Assembly: GCF_000940805.1 (NCBI RefSeq)
Contig: NZ_CP007142.1
Coordinates: 1,340,593 to 1,404,592, forward strand
Reading direction: 5' to 3'
Length of the DNA: 64,000 bases
DNA from: Gynuella sunshinyii YC6258
Lineage (GTDB): Bacteria > Pseudomonadota > Gammaproteobacteria > Pseudomonadales > Natronospirillaceae
Within the stretch, counting starts at the first letter, position 1, and each line of letters starts with the position of its first letter. The notes beneath the pieces are model-generated. The model ran no database searches and was not told the origin of the DNA. It worked only from the letters and a program-made list of their open reading frames with translations. Below are positions 42,897-51,883 of this stretch, in pieces. The position numbers and the translations under genes were made by a program.

Positions 42897-44369
42897 ATGT
42901 ATTCGGTGAATGAAATGTCTAGCCAGCAATCTTCCTCTCCAACGGATTTATCAATGTCTGTCAGTCAAAAAAGCACTCTATCGTCATTCTTGTCTCATCC
43001 GGGCTTTCGCAAGCTTGTGTTCATAGTGATATTAACCGCGACGGTTGCTTTGGTTACCGGGCTTTATCTTTCCGTTGCGATGACTATGGCCGCGACATTG
43101 ACGGTGTTTTGCATTGCCATGTGGGCGACTTCGGTAATGCCGGAGTATTGGACATCGCTGTTGTTTTTCCTGGTGGCGATCGTGCTACATATGGCGCCGG
43201 TACAGACGGTATTTTCCGGCTTTTATTCTTCGCCGTTCTGGTTGTTGTTCAGTGGCATGGTGTTGGGGGCAGCTATTCGCCATACCCGGCTGGACCAACG
43301 GGTTGCCAGACAGTTTTCCGGCATGCTTGGTCAACGTTATCGCAGTGTTATTGGTAGTATCGTGATATTGGCTCTGTTGCTGGCGTTTGTTATGCCATCG
43401 GCCATGGGGCGTATCGTACTGATTGTGCCAATTGTTCTCGCCCTGGCTGATCATCTGGGTTACGGGTCGGGCTCCAAGGGACGTACGGGAATGGTGCTGG
43501 CGGCATCTCTGGGAACCTTTTTGCCGGCATTTTCTATTTTGCCGTCCAATACACCTAATATGATTCTGGCGGCCATGGTTGAGAATCTGCATGGGTTACA
43601 AATCAGTTATTGGGATTATCTTTTACTGCATTTCCCTGTTCTTGGAGTGTTCAAGGCCATACTACTGGTGATGTTGATCCTGTGGCTGTATCCGGACCGT
43701 GATCCTTTGCTGCCACAGGCGGGCAATGCTGTCGAAGTAACGCCACTAACACCCCCGGAACGAAAACTGATAATCGTGCTGGGGCTCAGTTTGCTGCTTT
43801 GGCTGACTGATGCGATTCATCATGTATCACCCGGTTGGATAGGGTTAGCTGCGGCACTGTATTGTCTGGCGCCAATTTCCGGACTGACCAAGGCAAAATG
43901 CCTGAATACTGAAATTAACTTTGCTTCGTTATTTTTTGTTGCCGGAATCATCGGTTTGGGAGCGGTTATTTCTGCCAGCGGGCTTGGCGAGATCCTGGTG
44001 AGAAATCTGAGTGGTCATGCTCATTTTGCCAGTGACCGGCCATTGTGGAATATAGGTGCTTTGACAGTCATTTCCACAATAGTCGCCATGGTCACCAATT
44101 TGCCAGGTATTCCGGCCGTTATGACACCGTTGGCGTCAGATCTTGCCAGTCTGACGGGTTTACCGTTGACCACAGTGTTGATGACCCAGGTGTTGGCATT
44201 TTCCAACGTATTCATGCCTTACCAGGCGCCCCCTCTGATCACTGCCATGTCGGTTGGAAATCTTCCAATGCGTGTCGTGACCAGCATGTGTGTGACTCTG
44301 TTTGTGATCGGTATTGTGATCGTGGCACCGTTGGATCTGCTGTGGTGGCATATACTGGGGTTATTCTGA
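42897..44369 (+). CDS. SLC13/DASS-type anion permease
   Basis: 490 residues from the ATG at 42897, which has an AAGG site 7 bp upstream; a TTG at 42810 and ATGs at 42915 and 42954 are alternatives. About eleven hydrophobic helices are visible, and the motif SNTPNMI sits near residue 218, matching the SNT substrate motif of divalent-anion symporters. It should take up a di- or tricarboxylate or sulfate-like anion with sodium or protons. A LysR gene starts 40 bp after its stop on the same strand, which suggests control by it. Confidence 0.83.
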   Translation: MYSVNEMSSQQSSSPTDLSMSVSQKSTLSSFLSHPGFRKLVFIVILTATVALVTGLYLSVAMTMAATLTVFCIAMWATSVMPEYWTSLLFFLVAIVLHMAPVQTVFSGFYSSPFWLLFSGMVLGAAIRHTRLDQRVARQFSGMLGQRYRSVIGSIVILALLLAFVMPSAMGRIVLIVPIVLALADHLGYGSGSKGRTGMVLAASLGTFLPAFSILPSNTPNMILAAMVENLHGLQISYWDYLLLHFPVLGVFKAILLVMLILWLYPDRDPLLPQAGNAVEVTPLTPPERKLIIVLGLSLLLWLTDAIHHVSPGWIGLAAALYCLAPISGLTKAKCLNTEINFASLFFVAGIIGLGAVISASGLGEILVRNLSGHAHFASDRPLWNIGALTVISTIVAMVTNLPGIPAVMTPLASDLASLTGLPLTTVLMTQVLAFSNVFMPYQAPPLITAMSVGNLPMRVVTSMCVTLFVIGIVIVAPLDLLWWHILGLF

Positions 44370-44409
44370 TAAAACCTGACAACCTGCTACCACAGGCATC
44401 TGTAATTTC

Positions 44410-45288
44410 ATGGAAATTCATCAACTCAAGACGTTTATGACGGTTGCTCGTGAGGGCAGTATTTCCCGGGCCGCGGAAACGCTTTGTCTCAGTCAGCCTG
44501 CCGTGAGTGCGCATATCAAAGCCATTGAGGATACGTTCGGACTGATCCTGTTTGAGCGGACGCCACGTGGCATGAGTCTGACCCGAGAGGGGGAGCAGTT
44601 GTTGCGAAAGACTGAACAGACCCTGGGGGCGCATCAGGACCTGCTCACAGAGGCCGCCCGTTTAAAGGGACGGCTTAACGGCAAACTGCACATCGGTAAT
44701 TCCAGTACGGCCAGCACAGAAGCATTGGGGCGGTTGATGATCGCGTTGTCAGAACGGTGCCCGGAAGTGGAGCTGGTGGTACAACATGGCAATACCGCAG
44801 AACTGCTAAAAGGGATTCGCAACGGCAGCCTGGACGCTGGTTTCTACAATGACAGCCATTTGCCAGATGAAGATATCAGCAGTCTGGAAGTGGGGCGGTT
44901 TAGTATTTTTCTGGCAGCACCTCCGGGGCTGGTGGACACTTCCGAGCCGGTCGATTGGCAGGCGCTGGCGCAGTTACCCTGGATTTGCCCAACGGTCCAA
45001 AGCTGTTGTAAGCAAGCGGCAGATCACCTGTTCGAAGCACATAACATTCGCCCACAACGGATTATCAGTATTGACCGTGAAGCGGTTACCCGAACTCTGA
45101 TCGGAGGGGGTGTTGGGGTTGGTTTGCTCCATGCGGATAGCGCCAGAGAGGCACAGCTGAGGGGTGAGATTGAAATTATTTGTGAGGCACAAAAGCATGT
45201 CAGGGTTTTATTCGCCCATACCCGCAAGCGTGTGCATGATCCGTTGCTGATGATGGCCAGGTCGATTCTGCAGACTGAGCATGGCTGA
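44410..45288 (+). CDS. LysR-family regulator, probably of the SLC13 permease
   Basis: 292 residues. The winged helix is at about 1-60 (MEIHQLKTFMTVAREGSISRAAETLCLSQ), followed by an effector-binding domain (about 90-290). It lies 40 bp downstream of the permease on the same strand, unlike the usual divergent arrangement, but remains the obvious candidate regulator. Two strong hairpins follow its stop and separate it from the subtilase gene. Confidence 0.88.
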   Translation: MEIHQLKTFMTVAREGSISRAAETLCLSQPAVSAHIKAIEDTFGLILFERTPRGMSLTREGEQLLRKTEQTLGAHQDLLTEAARLKGRLNGKLHIGNSSTASTEALGRLMIALSERCPEVELVVQHGNTAELLKGIRNGSLDAGFYNDSHLPDEDISSLEVGRFSIFLAAPPGLVDTSEPVDWQALAQLPWICPTVQSCCKQAADHLFEAHNIRPQRIISIDREAVTRTLIGGGVGVGLLHADSAREAQLRGEIEIICEAQKHVRVLFAHTRKRVHDPLLMMARSILQTEHG

Positions 45289-45335
45289 CAGCCGGCTCGT
45301 AGATTTCTAAAAAAGCGTGGTTGTCCAAATGTGTT

Positions 45336-45356
45336 GTCCCCGCATGATGCGGGGAC
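45336..45356. terminator. first hairpin between convergent genes
   Basis: GTCCCCGCAT and ATGCGGGGAC pair as a near-perfect stem. With the second hairpin it separates the LysR and subtilase transcripts; no T run is present. Confidence 0.55.
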
Positions 45357-45362
45357 GATCAA

Positions 45363-45388
45363 GGTTGCCGGGCAGGTGCCCGGCAACC
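45363..45388. terminator. second hairpin between convergent genes
   Basis: GGTTGCCGGGCA and TGCCCGGCAACC form a perfect 12-bp stem with a two-base centre, 18 bp from the subtilase stop. Very stable; it can work on both strands. Confidence 0.6.
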
Positions 45389-45405
45389 GTTAATGTCGGA
45401 ACGGG

Positions 45406-48400
45406 TTATTCCCGAACCAGATCAACCGTAATGGTTCCCAGATTTCCTGGTGTGCTGCTGTCGGTACCGATTGAGAATGCACCATAGTAACGATCACCAG
45501 CTACTGAGCCAGGTAGGTTGAAGGCGATGTCAGCGGCAAATTCCTCACCTGCAGGTACTGACGTTGGAATGGTCACTGTCATATTGCCTTGATCCATGTC
45601 TTCAACGACAGCAGTGTGTACTGTCACTGCAGAGGGATCGGTGTGCCCGGCTTCCCAGTTTTGAACCAGTACCCATAACGTTGTGGCTGGCACTTCAGAC
45701 AGACTGATATACTCAAGAGCGTAGCCCGTCGCACTGCTGGCTATCATAGTTGCCTGGCTTGGGGTATCACCAAGGCCCACAAACAAGTCCATGTCACCTG
45801 ATTCAGATGCGGTAATCTCGGCAACAAAGCGGGCGGCTCCGTTGGGGATGTCGACTGTGAAGAAAAACGCGCCATCCTCGGCGGTTTCATAACCATCAAA
45901 CGGATTGCCGCTGGTGGGGTCTGATATCAGGGCTGCGCTGGTTGCTTCTGACTTCGTCAAGCCAATAACATTAATGTCAGCCGCCGTAATTTCCACAGCT
46001 TTCAATCCTTCCAGAGATGTCACATCAGCTTCAACGGCAGTGGTAATTTCAACAGCAGCAGGCAGATTGCTTAAACTAGACAGGGCTGCCAGAGGGAAGT
46101 GTACATCCGGTATGCCGTGGGTCAGTGATTTGATGCCAACCTGGGTAAACTGCCAGTCGCCAGCTGGTACATCGGATACATCGACCATGAAGCTCAGTTC
46201 GATACTTTCACCTGGGTTCAGGGAGAAAGAAGACGGAGTGACTGTGACGCCATCTTTAAGCGTGGCTTTCCAGCGAGTGGTTTTATGACTGACGTTGGTC
46301 ACGGTGCGTGTCCAGCTGCAGTTGACGACACAAGAACCCTGTCCTAAAGAGGCCAGGTTCAATGTTGCCGGATCTCCGTTTATATACGGGTCGGCTTCCA
46401 GGAAATTGCTGGCGGTTTCGTCCAATACCAGTGCAGCACGTGCCGCAATTGCCAGGTCTACCCGACCAGCACCTACGTCAAATGGATCTGCGATGGTGAC
46501 GCCATCTTCTTTATAGTGCATGGTGTTGGCGGTAGTCATCAGGGCTGATTGGATCTGCATGGGGGTCCAGTCTGGATGCAACGCTTTCATCAGTGCTCCG
46601 GAACCGGCAATGTGCGGGCTCGACATTGAGGTGCCCTGGATGATGTTGTAATCCTGTTCCAGGTCGCTGTAATCCTCGTTGTATGCAGCAAAAATAGCAC
46701 GACCAGGCGCTGTGATATTGGGCTTGATGATGCTGCTCAGGGACGGATTTGAGCCTTTGGAGCTGAAATATGCCAGGACATCAGCATATTCATTGGCGAT
46801 AACTGGAGTGGTACCGGAAATCGTGCCCATATGTTCTTTGCCTGTGCTCAGCCATTCGCGCAATTTGGCTGCGTCGGTGTACATGATATGTACGGCAGGA
46901 ATATAGTGAGTATCTGCTTCCCAGTAACCTGTGCCATCGGGGGTGGTATTTGGACGTGTCAGAATTAGAGCACCACCACCGTTTTTGGCGACGTTTTGAC
47001 CTTTTTCTACACGGGCAATCTCACCGGCATCACACAACACGATTTCACCATCAAATTTGGCGGTGAACTGGTCTTCCAGACACAGAGGGTTGCCGTAATC
47101 AGTGGCATCAAGAATAACTGCCGGCCCATAACCTTCAGACATTGCCTGACCGATGATATCCGCTGGGGGAGTGGTGTCTCCACCGGTCAGGTCAACCAGG
47201 GCACTTTTGTACATGTAGTTATGCGAGCTGGACGCAACTGCAGTGATCCAGGGAGCGTCGGCCGGAGAACCCAGGGTTTCAGGGGCTGGGCCGCTGTTAC
47301 CCGCAGAAGTGGCAACAAAGATACCGGCATCCATTGCAGTCAGATAAGCCAGAGAGGTTTGGTTGACCCAGGGATCATCGGCACCACCACCGATGGAATA
47401 GTTGATGACATCGACGCCATCCTGGATAGCGCGATCAATGGCGAAGAGAATGGCTGAAGTATAGCAGCCATTTTCATCACAGACGTTGTAAGCGATGATG
47501 TTGGCATGAGGAGCTACGCCAGCGATATCTTTGGTGATGGTGTAACCAGAAGGTGCTTTAACGGTTGCATTAAATACAATGTTTCCGGCGCTGGTACCTG
47601 CAGTATGAGAACCGTGACCTTCCTTATCTCTTGGGCTGCCATCGTGAACTGTCGGGTGTCCCCAGGCTCCGATCAGCTTGTCATTACAGGGGAATGTGGC
47701 GTCATAAACCGTTTCACTGGGGTTACATACACCGACATACGAATCCAGAGGGTTAGCGACTTTGTAGCCGTCGCCACCGCGGGCGGCAAACGAATCACTG
47801 GTCGGATTAATACCGGTATCGATAATGCCGACGATAACGCCTTCCCCCATGGTGCCTTTCATTTGGCCTACGCCTTTCCACACCTGCGGTGCGTTGATCC
47901 AGGCAAAACCACCCTCCCAGTAACAGCCAGCCAGCCCCAGTACTGCAAGCATTGACGCCAGGCGGGCATGGGTTTTACTGAATCTGCCTGAACGGTAGGC
48001 CCAGAAAATCAGCGCCAGGGTTAATAGCAAAGTGGCAGCTGTCAGGTAAACCCAGTTGGAGTTATCCTGACTCGGTTGAGCATAACCATCCAGTATGCTG
48101 TCGTTGGATTCCAGTTGATGCAACTGATCTTTTTGTATGCTCTTGATATCTTTCAGTATTGAAATTTTCTGTGCTTCGGCAGACGTTAATTCAATCACTA
48201 CTGCGTTGACGGCCGTTTGCAGGGTTTGAACTCGTGTTACACTGCGGCCCAGTGTTTTTTCGATATTGGCAATTAACTCTTCCTGGCTGTTTTCCAGATA
48301 TCCTCGATAAGCCTGGGCCGTTGAGGATTTTACATTCAGCTTGGTTTTGCCTTCGGTGCTGGTGGCGTCATAACCATCGATACCTCCGCGGTAGCGGGCG

Positions 48401-48645
48401 ATAGAAGGCGCAATACCGGAAATAATATAGCGCTCCATCGGTACCGCAAATGCCCGGGAGAACGTGGAAGCGGAGCCGGAACTGGCATCGATCGTTTTTT
48501 CGATAACATCGCGACTTGCGGGTCTGGATTTATCGACCACCTTGATGTCAGCAAACGACTGTGGCGCCAGGCTTCCAAATCCGATGGCCAGTGCGAGTAG
48601 CACTGGCACTTTACGGATCAGTGGCGGTTGTTTTTTATTGAGCAT
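45406..48645 (-). CDS. large subtilisin-like serine protease (S8) with PA domain and internal membrane hairpin
   Basis: 1079 residues. A signal peptide covers about 1-32, and an inhibitor-like propeptide about 33-185. Two hydrophobic segments follow, at 198-217 (WVYLTAATLLLTLALIFWAY) and 229-241 (ending GLAGC). The S8 domain has catalytic Asp276 (IIDTGI), His344 (GHGSHTAG), Asn450 (SAGNSGP) and Ser673 (GTSMSSPH), with a protease-associated domain inserted at about 500-610. Fn3-like and PPC-like beta domains make up the last 330 residues. The arrangement resembles cucumisin/minor-extracellular-protease types. All catalytic residues are intact. The membrane hairpin before the catalytic domain is unusual and could anchor it. 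A good AAGGATCC ribosome site precedes the ATG. Confidence 0.88.
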   Translation of the reverse strand: MLNKKQPPLIRKVPVLLALAIGFGSLAPQSFADIKVVDKSRPASRDVIEKTIDASSGSASTFSRAFAVPMERYIISGIAPSIARYRGGIDGYDATSTEGKTKLNVKSSTAQAYRGYLENSQEELIANIEKTLGRSVTRVQTLQTAVNAVVIELTSAEAQKISILKDIKSIQKDQLHQLESNDSILDGYAQPSQDNSNWVYLTAATLLLTLALIFWAYRSGRFSKTHARLASMLAVLGLAGCYWEGGFAWINAPQVWKGVGQMKGTMGEGVIVGIIDTGINPTSDSFAARGGDGYKVANPLDSYVGVCNPSETVYDATFPCNDKLIGAWGHPTVHDGSPRDKEGHGSHTAGTSAGNIVFNATVKAPSGYTITKDIAGVAPHANIIAYNVCDENGCYTSAILFAIDRAIQDGVDVINYSIGGGADDPWVNQTSLAYLTAMDAGIFVATSAGNSGPAPETLGSPADAPWITAVASSSHNYMYKSALVDLTGGDTTPPADIIGQAMSEGYGPAVILDATDYGNPLCLEDQFTAKFDGEIVLCDAGEIARVEKGQNVAKNGGGALILTRPNTTPDGTGYWEADTHYIPAVHIMYTDAAKLREWLSTGKEHMGTISGTTPVIANEYADVLAYFSSKGSNPSLSSIIKPNITAPGRAIFAAYNEDYSDLEQDYNIIQGTSMSSPHIAGSGALMKALHPDWTPMQIQSALMTTANTMHYKEDGVTIADPFDVGAGRVDLAIAARAALVLDETASNFLEADPYINGDPATLNLASLGQGSCVVNCSWTRTVTNVSHKTTRWKATLKDGVTVTPSSFSLNPGESIELSFMVDVSDVPAGDWQFTQVGIKSLTHGIPDVHFPLAALSSLSNLPAAVEITTAVEADVTSLEGLKAVEITAADINVIGLTKSEATSAALISDPTSGNPFDGYETAEDGAFFFTVDIPNGAARFVAEITASESGDMDLFVGLGDTPSQATMIASSATGYALEYISLSEVPATTLWVLVQNWEAGHTDPSAVTVHTAVVEDMDQGNMTVTIPTSVPAGEEFAADIAFNLPGSVAGDRYYGAFSIGTDSSTPGNLGTITVDLVRE

Positions 48646-49127
48646 GCTTGGATCCTTTTTGAAATGATTTCTAAGTCTTATAAGTAACTCTCAGGAAACC
48701 ATGAGAACTGCGGTAAAGTCAGACAGGAAAGAAGGCGTTTTGTGCCCGAACGGAACAATTTCCATTCGCACACTACTTACCCGACAAATACAATGCCCTT
48801 CCTGCTTGCCTGTATAACGTTACCCAATTTCTGAGTATTCCTGAGTGGCCGCTGGCGTTGATCCTGTCTGCCGGGGCAGATGGACCGGACACTGGCCTGG
48901 GTCTTGGACTGGAAGAAGTGAATGACTATCTTACCGACTACATCCATGCATGGCTGACATGTGATCAGCTCAGAACGCAAGCTAACAGGATGCAATATTT
49001 TTGTGATCAGGCATATCGAAAAAATGAGATCTGCCGCACTTTTTTCTAATTTGGTGTTGCCGATTGTGTACGCATTGTTCGTTTGGTTTTACACCAGAAT
49101 TTTTTTTGATAATCAGGAGTAATCAGC
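48646..49127. other. 482-bp divergent region between the subtilase and hlyU
   Basis: It should hold the promoters of both genes. The only structure I noted is a small imperfect palindrome CTCAGGAAACCATGAG near 48690-48705. No convincing coding frame or RNA. Confidence 0.35.
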
Positions 49128-49406
49128 ATGTTTGGTTTTTTGAAAAAAATGATGGGTGGAGGTGTTGCTTCTGCCCCTTCAGAGTCAATGGAATATAAAG
49201 GCTATACGATAACTGCCTGTCCCATTCCGGAAGGAGGACATAATTATCGGGTATGTGGTGTTATTAGTAAGGACGGACAGGAAAAGAAATTTATCCGCAG
49301 TGATTTGATTCCTGATCCTAAAATGGCCTGCGATATTACGATGGACAAAGCCATGGTAATTATCAATCAACAGGGCGACAAAATATTCACGCTAAACAAT
49401 ATTTAG
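49128..49406 (+). CDS. hlyU: HlyU-family protein
   Basis: 92 residues, starting with the family pattern MFGFLKKMMGGG, then YKGYTITACPIPEGGHNYRV and a C-terminal ITMDKAMVIINQQGD. This matches the small HlyU family (PF10115), named after a Vibrio virulence activator, though these short proteins are distinct from the ArsR-like HlyU regulator and their role is unclear. An AGGAG site precedes the ATG. It lies 15 bp upstream of hemW on the same strand. Confidence 0.75.
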   Translation: MFGFLKKMMGGGVASAPSESMEYKGYTITACPIPEGGHNYRVCGVISKDGQEKKFIRSDLIPDPKMACDITMDKAMVIINQQGDKIFTLNNI

Positions 49407-49421
49407 TCAGGACACCCTATT

Positions 49422-50588
49422 TTGCCAGGCTTAAAAACATTAACTGAACTTCCGCCGTTGTCTTTGTATATCCATTTTCCATGGTGTGTACGGAAATGTC
49501 CTTACTGTGATTTTAATTCACACGCAGTGATGGATGGGCTGCCGGAAGCAGAATATATTGATGCATTGCTGGCAAATTTCCGGGTCTACGAGAAATGGCT
49601 TGAAGGCAGGGAACTTCAGTCAATCTTCATGGGTGGGGGAACGCCCAGTCTTTTCTCCGCGGATTCTATCGCCAGATTGTTGCATTCATTAAGTCAGTGG
49701 GTCCATTTTAGTGCAGATTGTGAGATTACCATGGAAGCGAATCCGGGTACTTTTGAGCAACTCAAATTTGCCCGGTTTCGACAGGCCGGCATCAATCGGC
49801 TGTCGATAGGTATACAAAGTTTTGCCGATATACAGTTGCAGCATTTGGGGCGAATTCACTCTGCGGATGAGGCTCTCAAAGCAGTGGCGATGGCACGGTC
49901 AGCCGGTTTTGACAACCTTAATATCGACCTGATGCATGGACTGCCCGGACAGACTCTGGAGCTGGCCATGGCGGATTTGCAGCAGGCCATTGACTTGCAT
50001 CCGGAGCATATCAGTTGGTACCAGCTAACCATTGAAAAAAACACGGAGTTTTTCAGTCGACCGCCCATATTGCCTGAAGATGAACTATTGTGGAGCATTC
50101 AAGAACAAGGACAGAGCTTGATGGCTAAACATGGTTACCAGCAATATGAAGTTTCGGCATACAGCCTGTCTGATCGTCAATCCAGGCATAACTGTAACTA
50201 TTGGTCGTTTGGTGATTACATAGGTATTGGCGCCGGAGCACACGGGAAGCTCACATCTATATCAAAACAGGGGATATTTCGGACTCAGGAAACCCGTTTG
50301 CCTAAGGACTATATGGCAAAAATTCATACATTGGTGCCGGGATTAAAACAGGTTCCCCCGGAAGAACTGCCATTTGAATTTATGATGAATATTCTGCGCC
50401 TGAAAGAAGGTGGTGATATATCACTTCTGGAGCGCAGAACGGGTATTCCTTTTGCGCGGGTCGAAGATATTTGGCGTAAATTGCAATATCAGGGGCTGGT
50501 AATGTCGGATCGATTGGCGACCACAGATCAGGGATTTCTATTCTTAAACCGTGTACTGGATAACTTTCTGGAGGTCGATGCTTTATGA
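49422..50588 (+). CDS. hemW: HemW, radical SAM heme chaperone (formerly coproporphyrinogen oxidase-like)
   Basis: 388 residues from a TTG at 49422. The radical SAM cluster motif is HFPWCVRKCPYCDFNSH (CX3CX2C), followed by SIFMGGGTPSLF and a typical HemN-like C-terminal domain. Length and motifs fit HemW, which binds heme and inserts it into respiratory enzymes, rather than HemN (about 460 residues). It follows hlyU by 15 bp and its 3' end overlaps that of the convergent ruvX gene by 6 bp. In many gammaproteobacteria hemW lies close to genes of this ruvX neighbourhood, which matches. Confidence 0.9.
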   Translation: MPGLKTLTELPPLSLYIHFPWCVRKCPYCDFNSHAVMDGLPEAEYIDALLANFRVYEKWLEGRELQSIFMGGGTPSLFSADSIARLLHSLSQWVHFSADCEITMEANPGTFEQLKFARFRQAGINRLSIGIQSFADIQLQHLGRIHSADEALKAVAMARSAGFDNLNIDLMHGLPGQTLELAMADLQQAIDLHPEHISWYQLTIEKNTEFFSRPPILPEDELLWSIQEQGQSLMAKHGYQQYEVSAYSLSDRQSRHNCNYWSFGDYIGIGAGAHGKLTSISKQGIFRTQETRLPKDYMAKIHTLVPGLKQVPPEELPFEFMMNILRLKEGGDISLLERRTGIPFARVEDIWRKLQYQGLVMSDRLATTDQGFLFLNRVLDNFLEVDAL

Positions 50589-51020
50589 GGAGTGCTGATC
50601 CAGCCATCCCTGTAAAATAATCTGGGCAGCCAGAGCATCGACCTGTTGGCTGCGAAAGTCATGATTGCCTCTGTTATTTTCCAGTAACATCCCTTTGGCT
50701 TCATAGCTGCTGAGACGTTCATCAAAACTGTAAGCCGGCAAACCAAAACGTCCATGGAGTCGATTTTTGAATTTGTTGGCTCTTTGGCTGAGTTCGCTGA
50801 CAGAACCATCCATGTTGAGGGGGTTGCCGATAATCAGAGCATCGGGACGCCACTGCTGTATCAGTTCTGCAATTTCATCCCAGTTCGGGATGCCGTCTCT
50901 GGCGCGAAGTACTTTCAGGGCTTTGGCGGTGTTGGTGACACGTTGCCCATAGGCAACGCCTATCCATGACGTTCCGTAATCAAAGCCCAGGTAGGTCTGT
51001 TCTGCTTTGAGATCAGCCAT
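50583..51020 (-). CDS. ruvX: RuvX/YqgF, putative pre-16S rRNA nuclease (Holliday-junction resolvase fold)
   Basis: 145 residues with an RNase H-like fold: YLGFDYGTSWIGVAYGQ carries the first acidic residue, VIGNPLNMDGS and SFDERLSSYEAKG follow in the standard order. It trims the 5' end of 16S rRNA in E. coli. Its start overlaps the tonB stop by one base (TAATG), so it belongs to the gshB-tonB-ruvX operon. The yqgE/algH gene usually located between tonB and ruvX in related bacteria is missing here. Confidence 0.92.
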   Translation of the reverse strand: MADLKAEQTYLGFDYGTSWIGVAYGQRVTNTAKALKVLRARDGIPNWDEIAELIQQWRPDALIIGNPLNMDGSVSELSQRANKFKNRLHGRFGLPAYSFDERLSSYEAKGMLLENNRGNHDFRSQQVDALAAQIILQGWLDQHSS

Positions 51021-51883
51021 TAATTGCCCAGCTCAAGCTTGGTGCGAAAACGCCAGGTTCGGATAATCTCCAGTTCGTCGGTGTTTTCCTTGATGCTGTC
51101 TGGAAACGGTTTAAACGGAGAGGCCAGGCGAACGATACGTTTGGCGGCGTCATCCAGCAATTGATGCCCTGAAGATCCCAGTATTTCGATACGCTTGACG
51201 GTGCCGTTAGGCAGTAATGAAACTAACATACGGACGTCTCCAGTCATCTTTCGCTGGCGTGCTTCGTCCGGGTAGTTCAGATTACCAATTCGCTCTATCT
51301 TTTGTAGCCATTCATATAAATAAGCAGCATCTTCTGCCTGCTTGGTGGACAGTGCAGAAAGGGTTCTTATTCGTGGGCGATTGGCATAACGCTGTCGCAT
51401 GTCCGACAGTGCTGCTTTTAACGTGGCAATATCCTGGGTTTGCTGCAATACGATTTGGTCAACATCGGAATTGGCTTCCGGCTGTTCATCTGCCTGTTGC
51501 TGGCTTTCCTCTATTTTTTGGCTACCGGCGGTGGTTGTGATGATTCTGGCCTGGGACTCATGCTGTTGCTTGATTAGCAGGTTTTGCTGCTCAGTATTGA
51601 CGTTTTGAATGCTGTTATCCTCGAACTCTGAGGTCTCTGTGGTCTGTAACAGTTTGGCTTCATCTTCAGTACCGCTGCCCTGTTGATTTGACTGAGCCAG
51701 AAAATCAGCCTTCTCTGGTTCAACGTCGGAAGTATGATAAACCAGAGTAACATCCAATGATGGGTCCGGTTTGGTGCTGGAGCCCAAATTAAAACTGATG
51801 CCGAAAACCAGCATCGCGTGAACTGCGGCGGCAAGAAAAATGGTAAACGTAAGCCTGTCGCCGGCACCTACCGAAACACTCAT
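51020..51883 (-). CDS. tonB: TonB-family energy transducer
   Basis: 287 residues. One N-terminal membrane helix (about 12-32) is followed by a long polar, Gln-rich periplasmic linker and a TonB C-terminal domain (about 205-285, YPDEARQRKMTGDVRMLVSL). The linker is Gln/Glu-rich instead of Pro-rich. It would pass proton-motive energy to outer-membrane receptors. It overlaps gshB by ATGA and ruvX by one base, forming one operon. No exbB/exbD is adjacent. Confidence 0.87.
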   Translation of the reverse strand: MSVSVGAGDRLTFTIFLAAAVHAMLVFGISFNLGSSTKPDPSLDVTLVYHTSDVEPEKADFLAQSNQQGSGTEDEAKLLQTTETSEFEDNSIQNVNTEQQNLLIKQQHESQARIITTTAGSQKIEESQQQADEQPEANSDVDQIVLQQTQDIATLKAALSDMRQRYANRPRIRTLSALSTKQAEDAAYLYEWLQKIERIGNLNYPDEARQRKMTGDVRMLVSLLPNGTVKRIEILGSSGHQLLDDAAKRIVRLASPFKPFPDSIKENTDELEIIRTWRFRTKLELGN

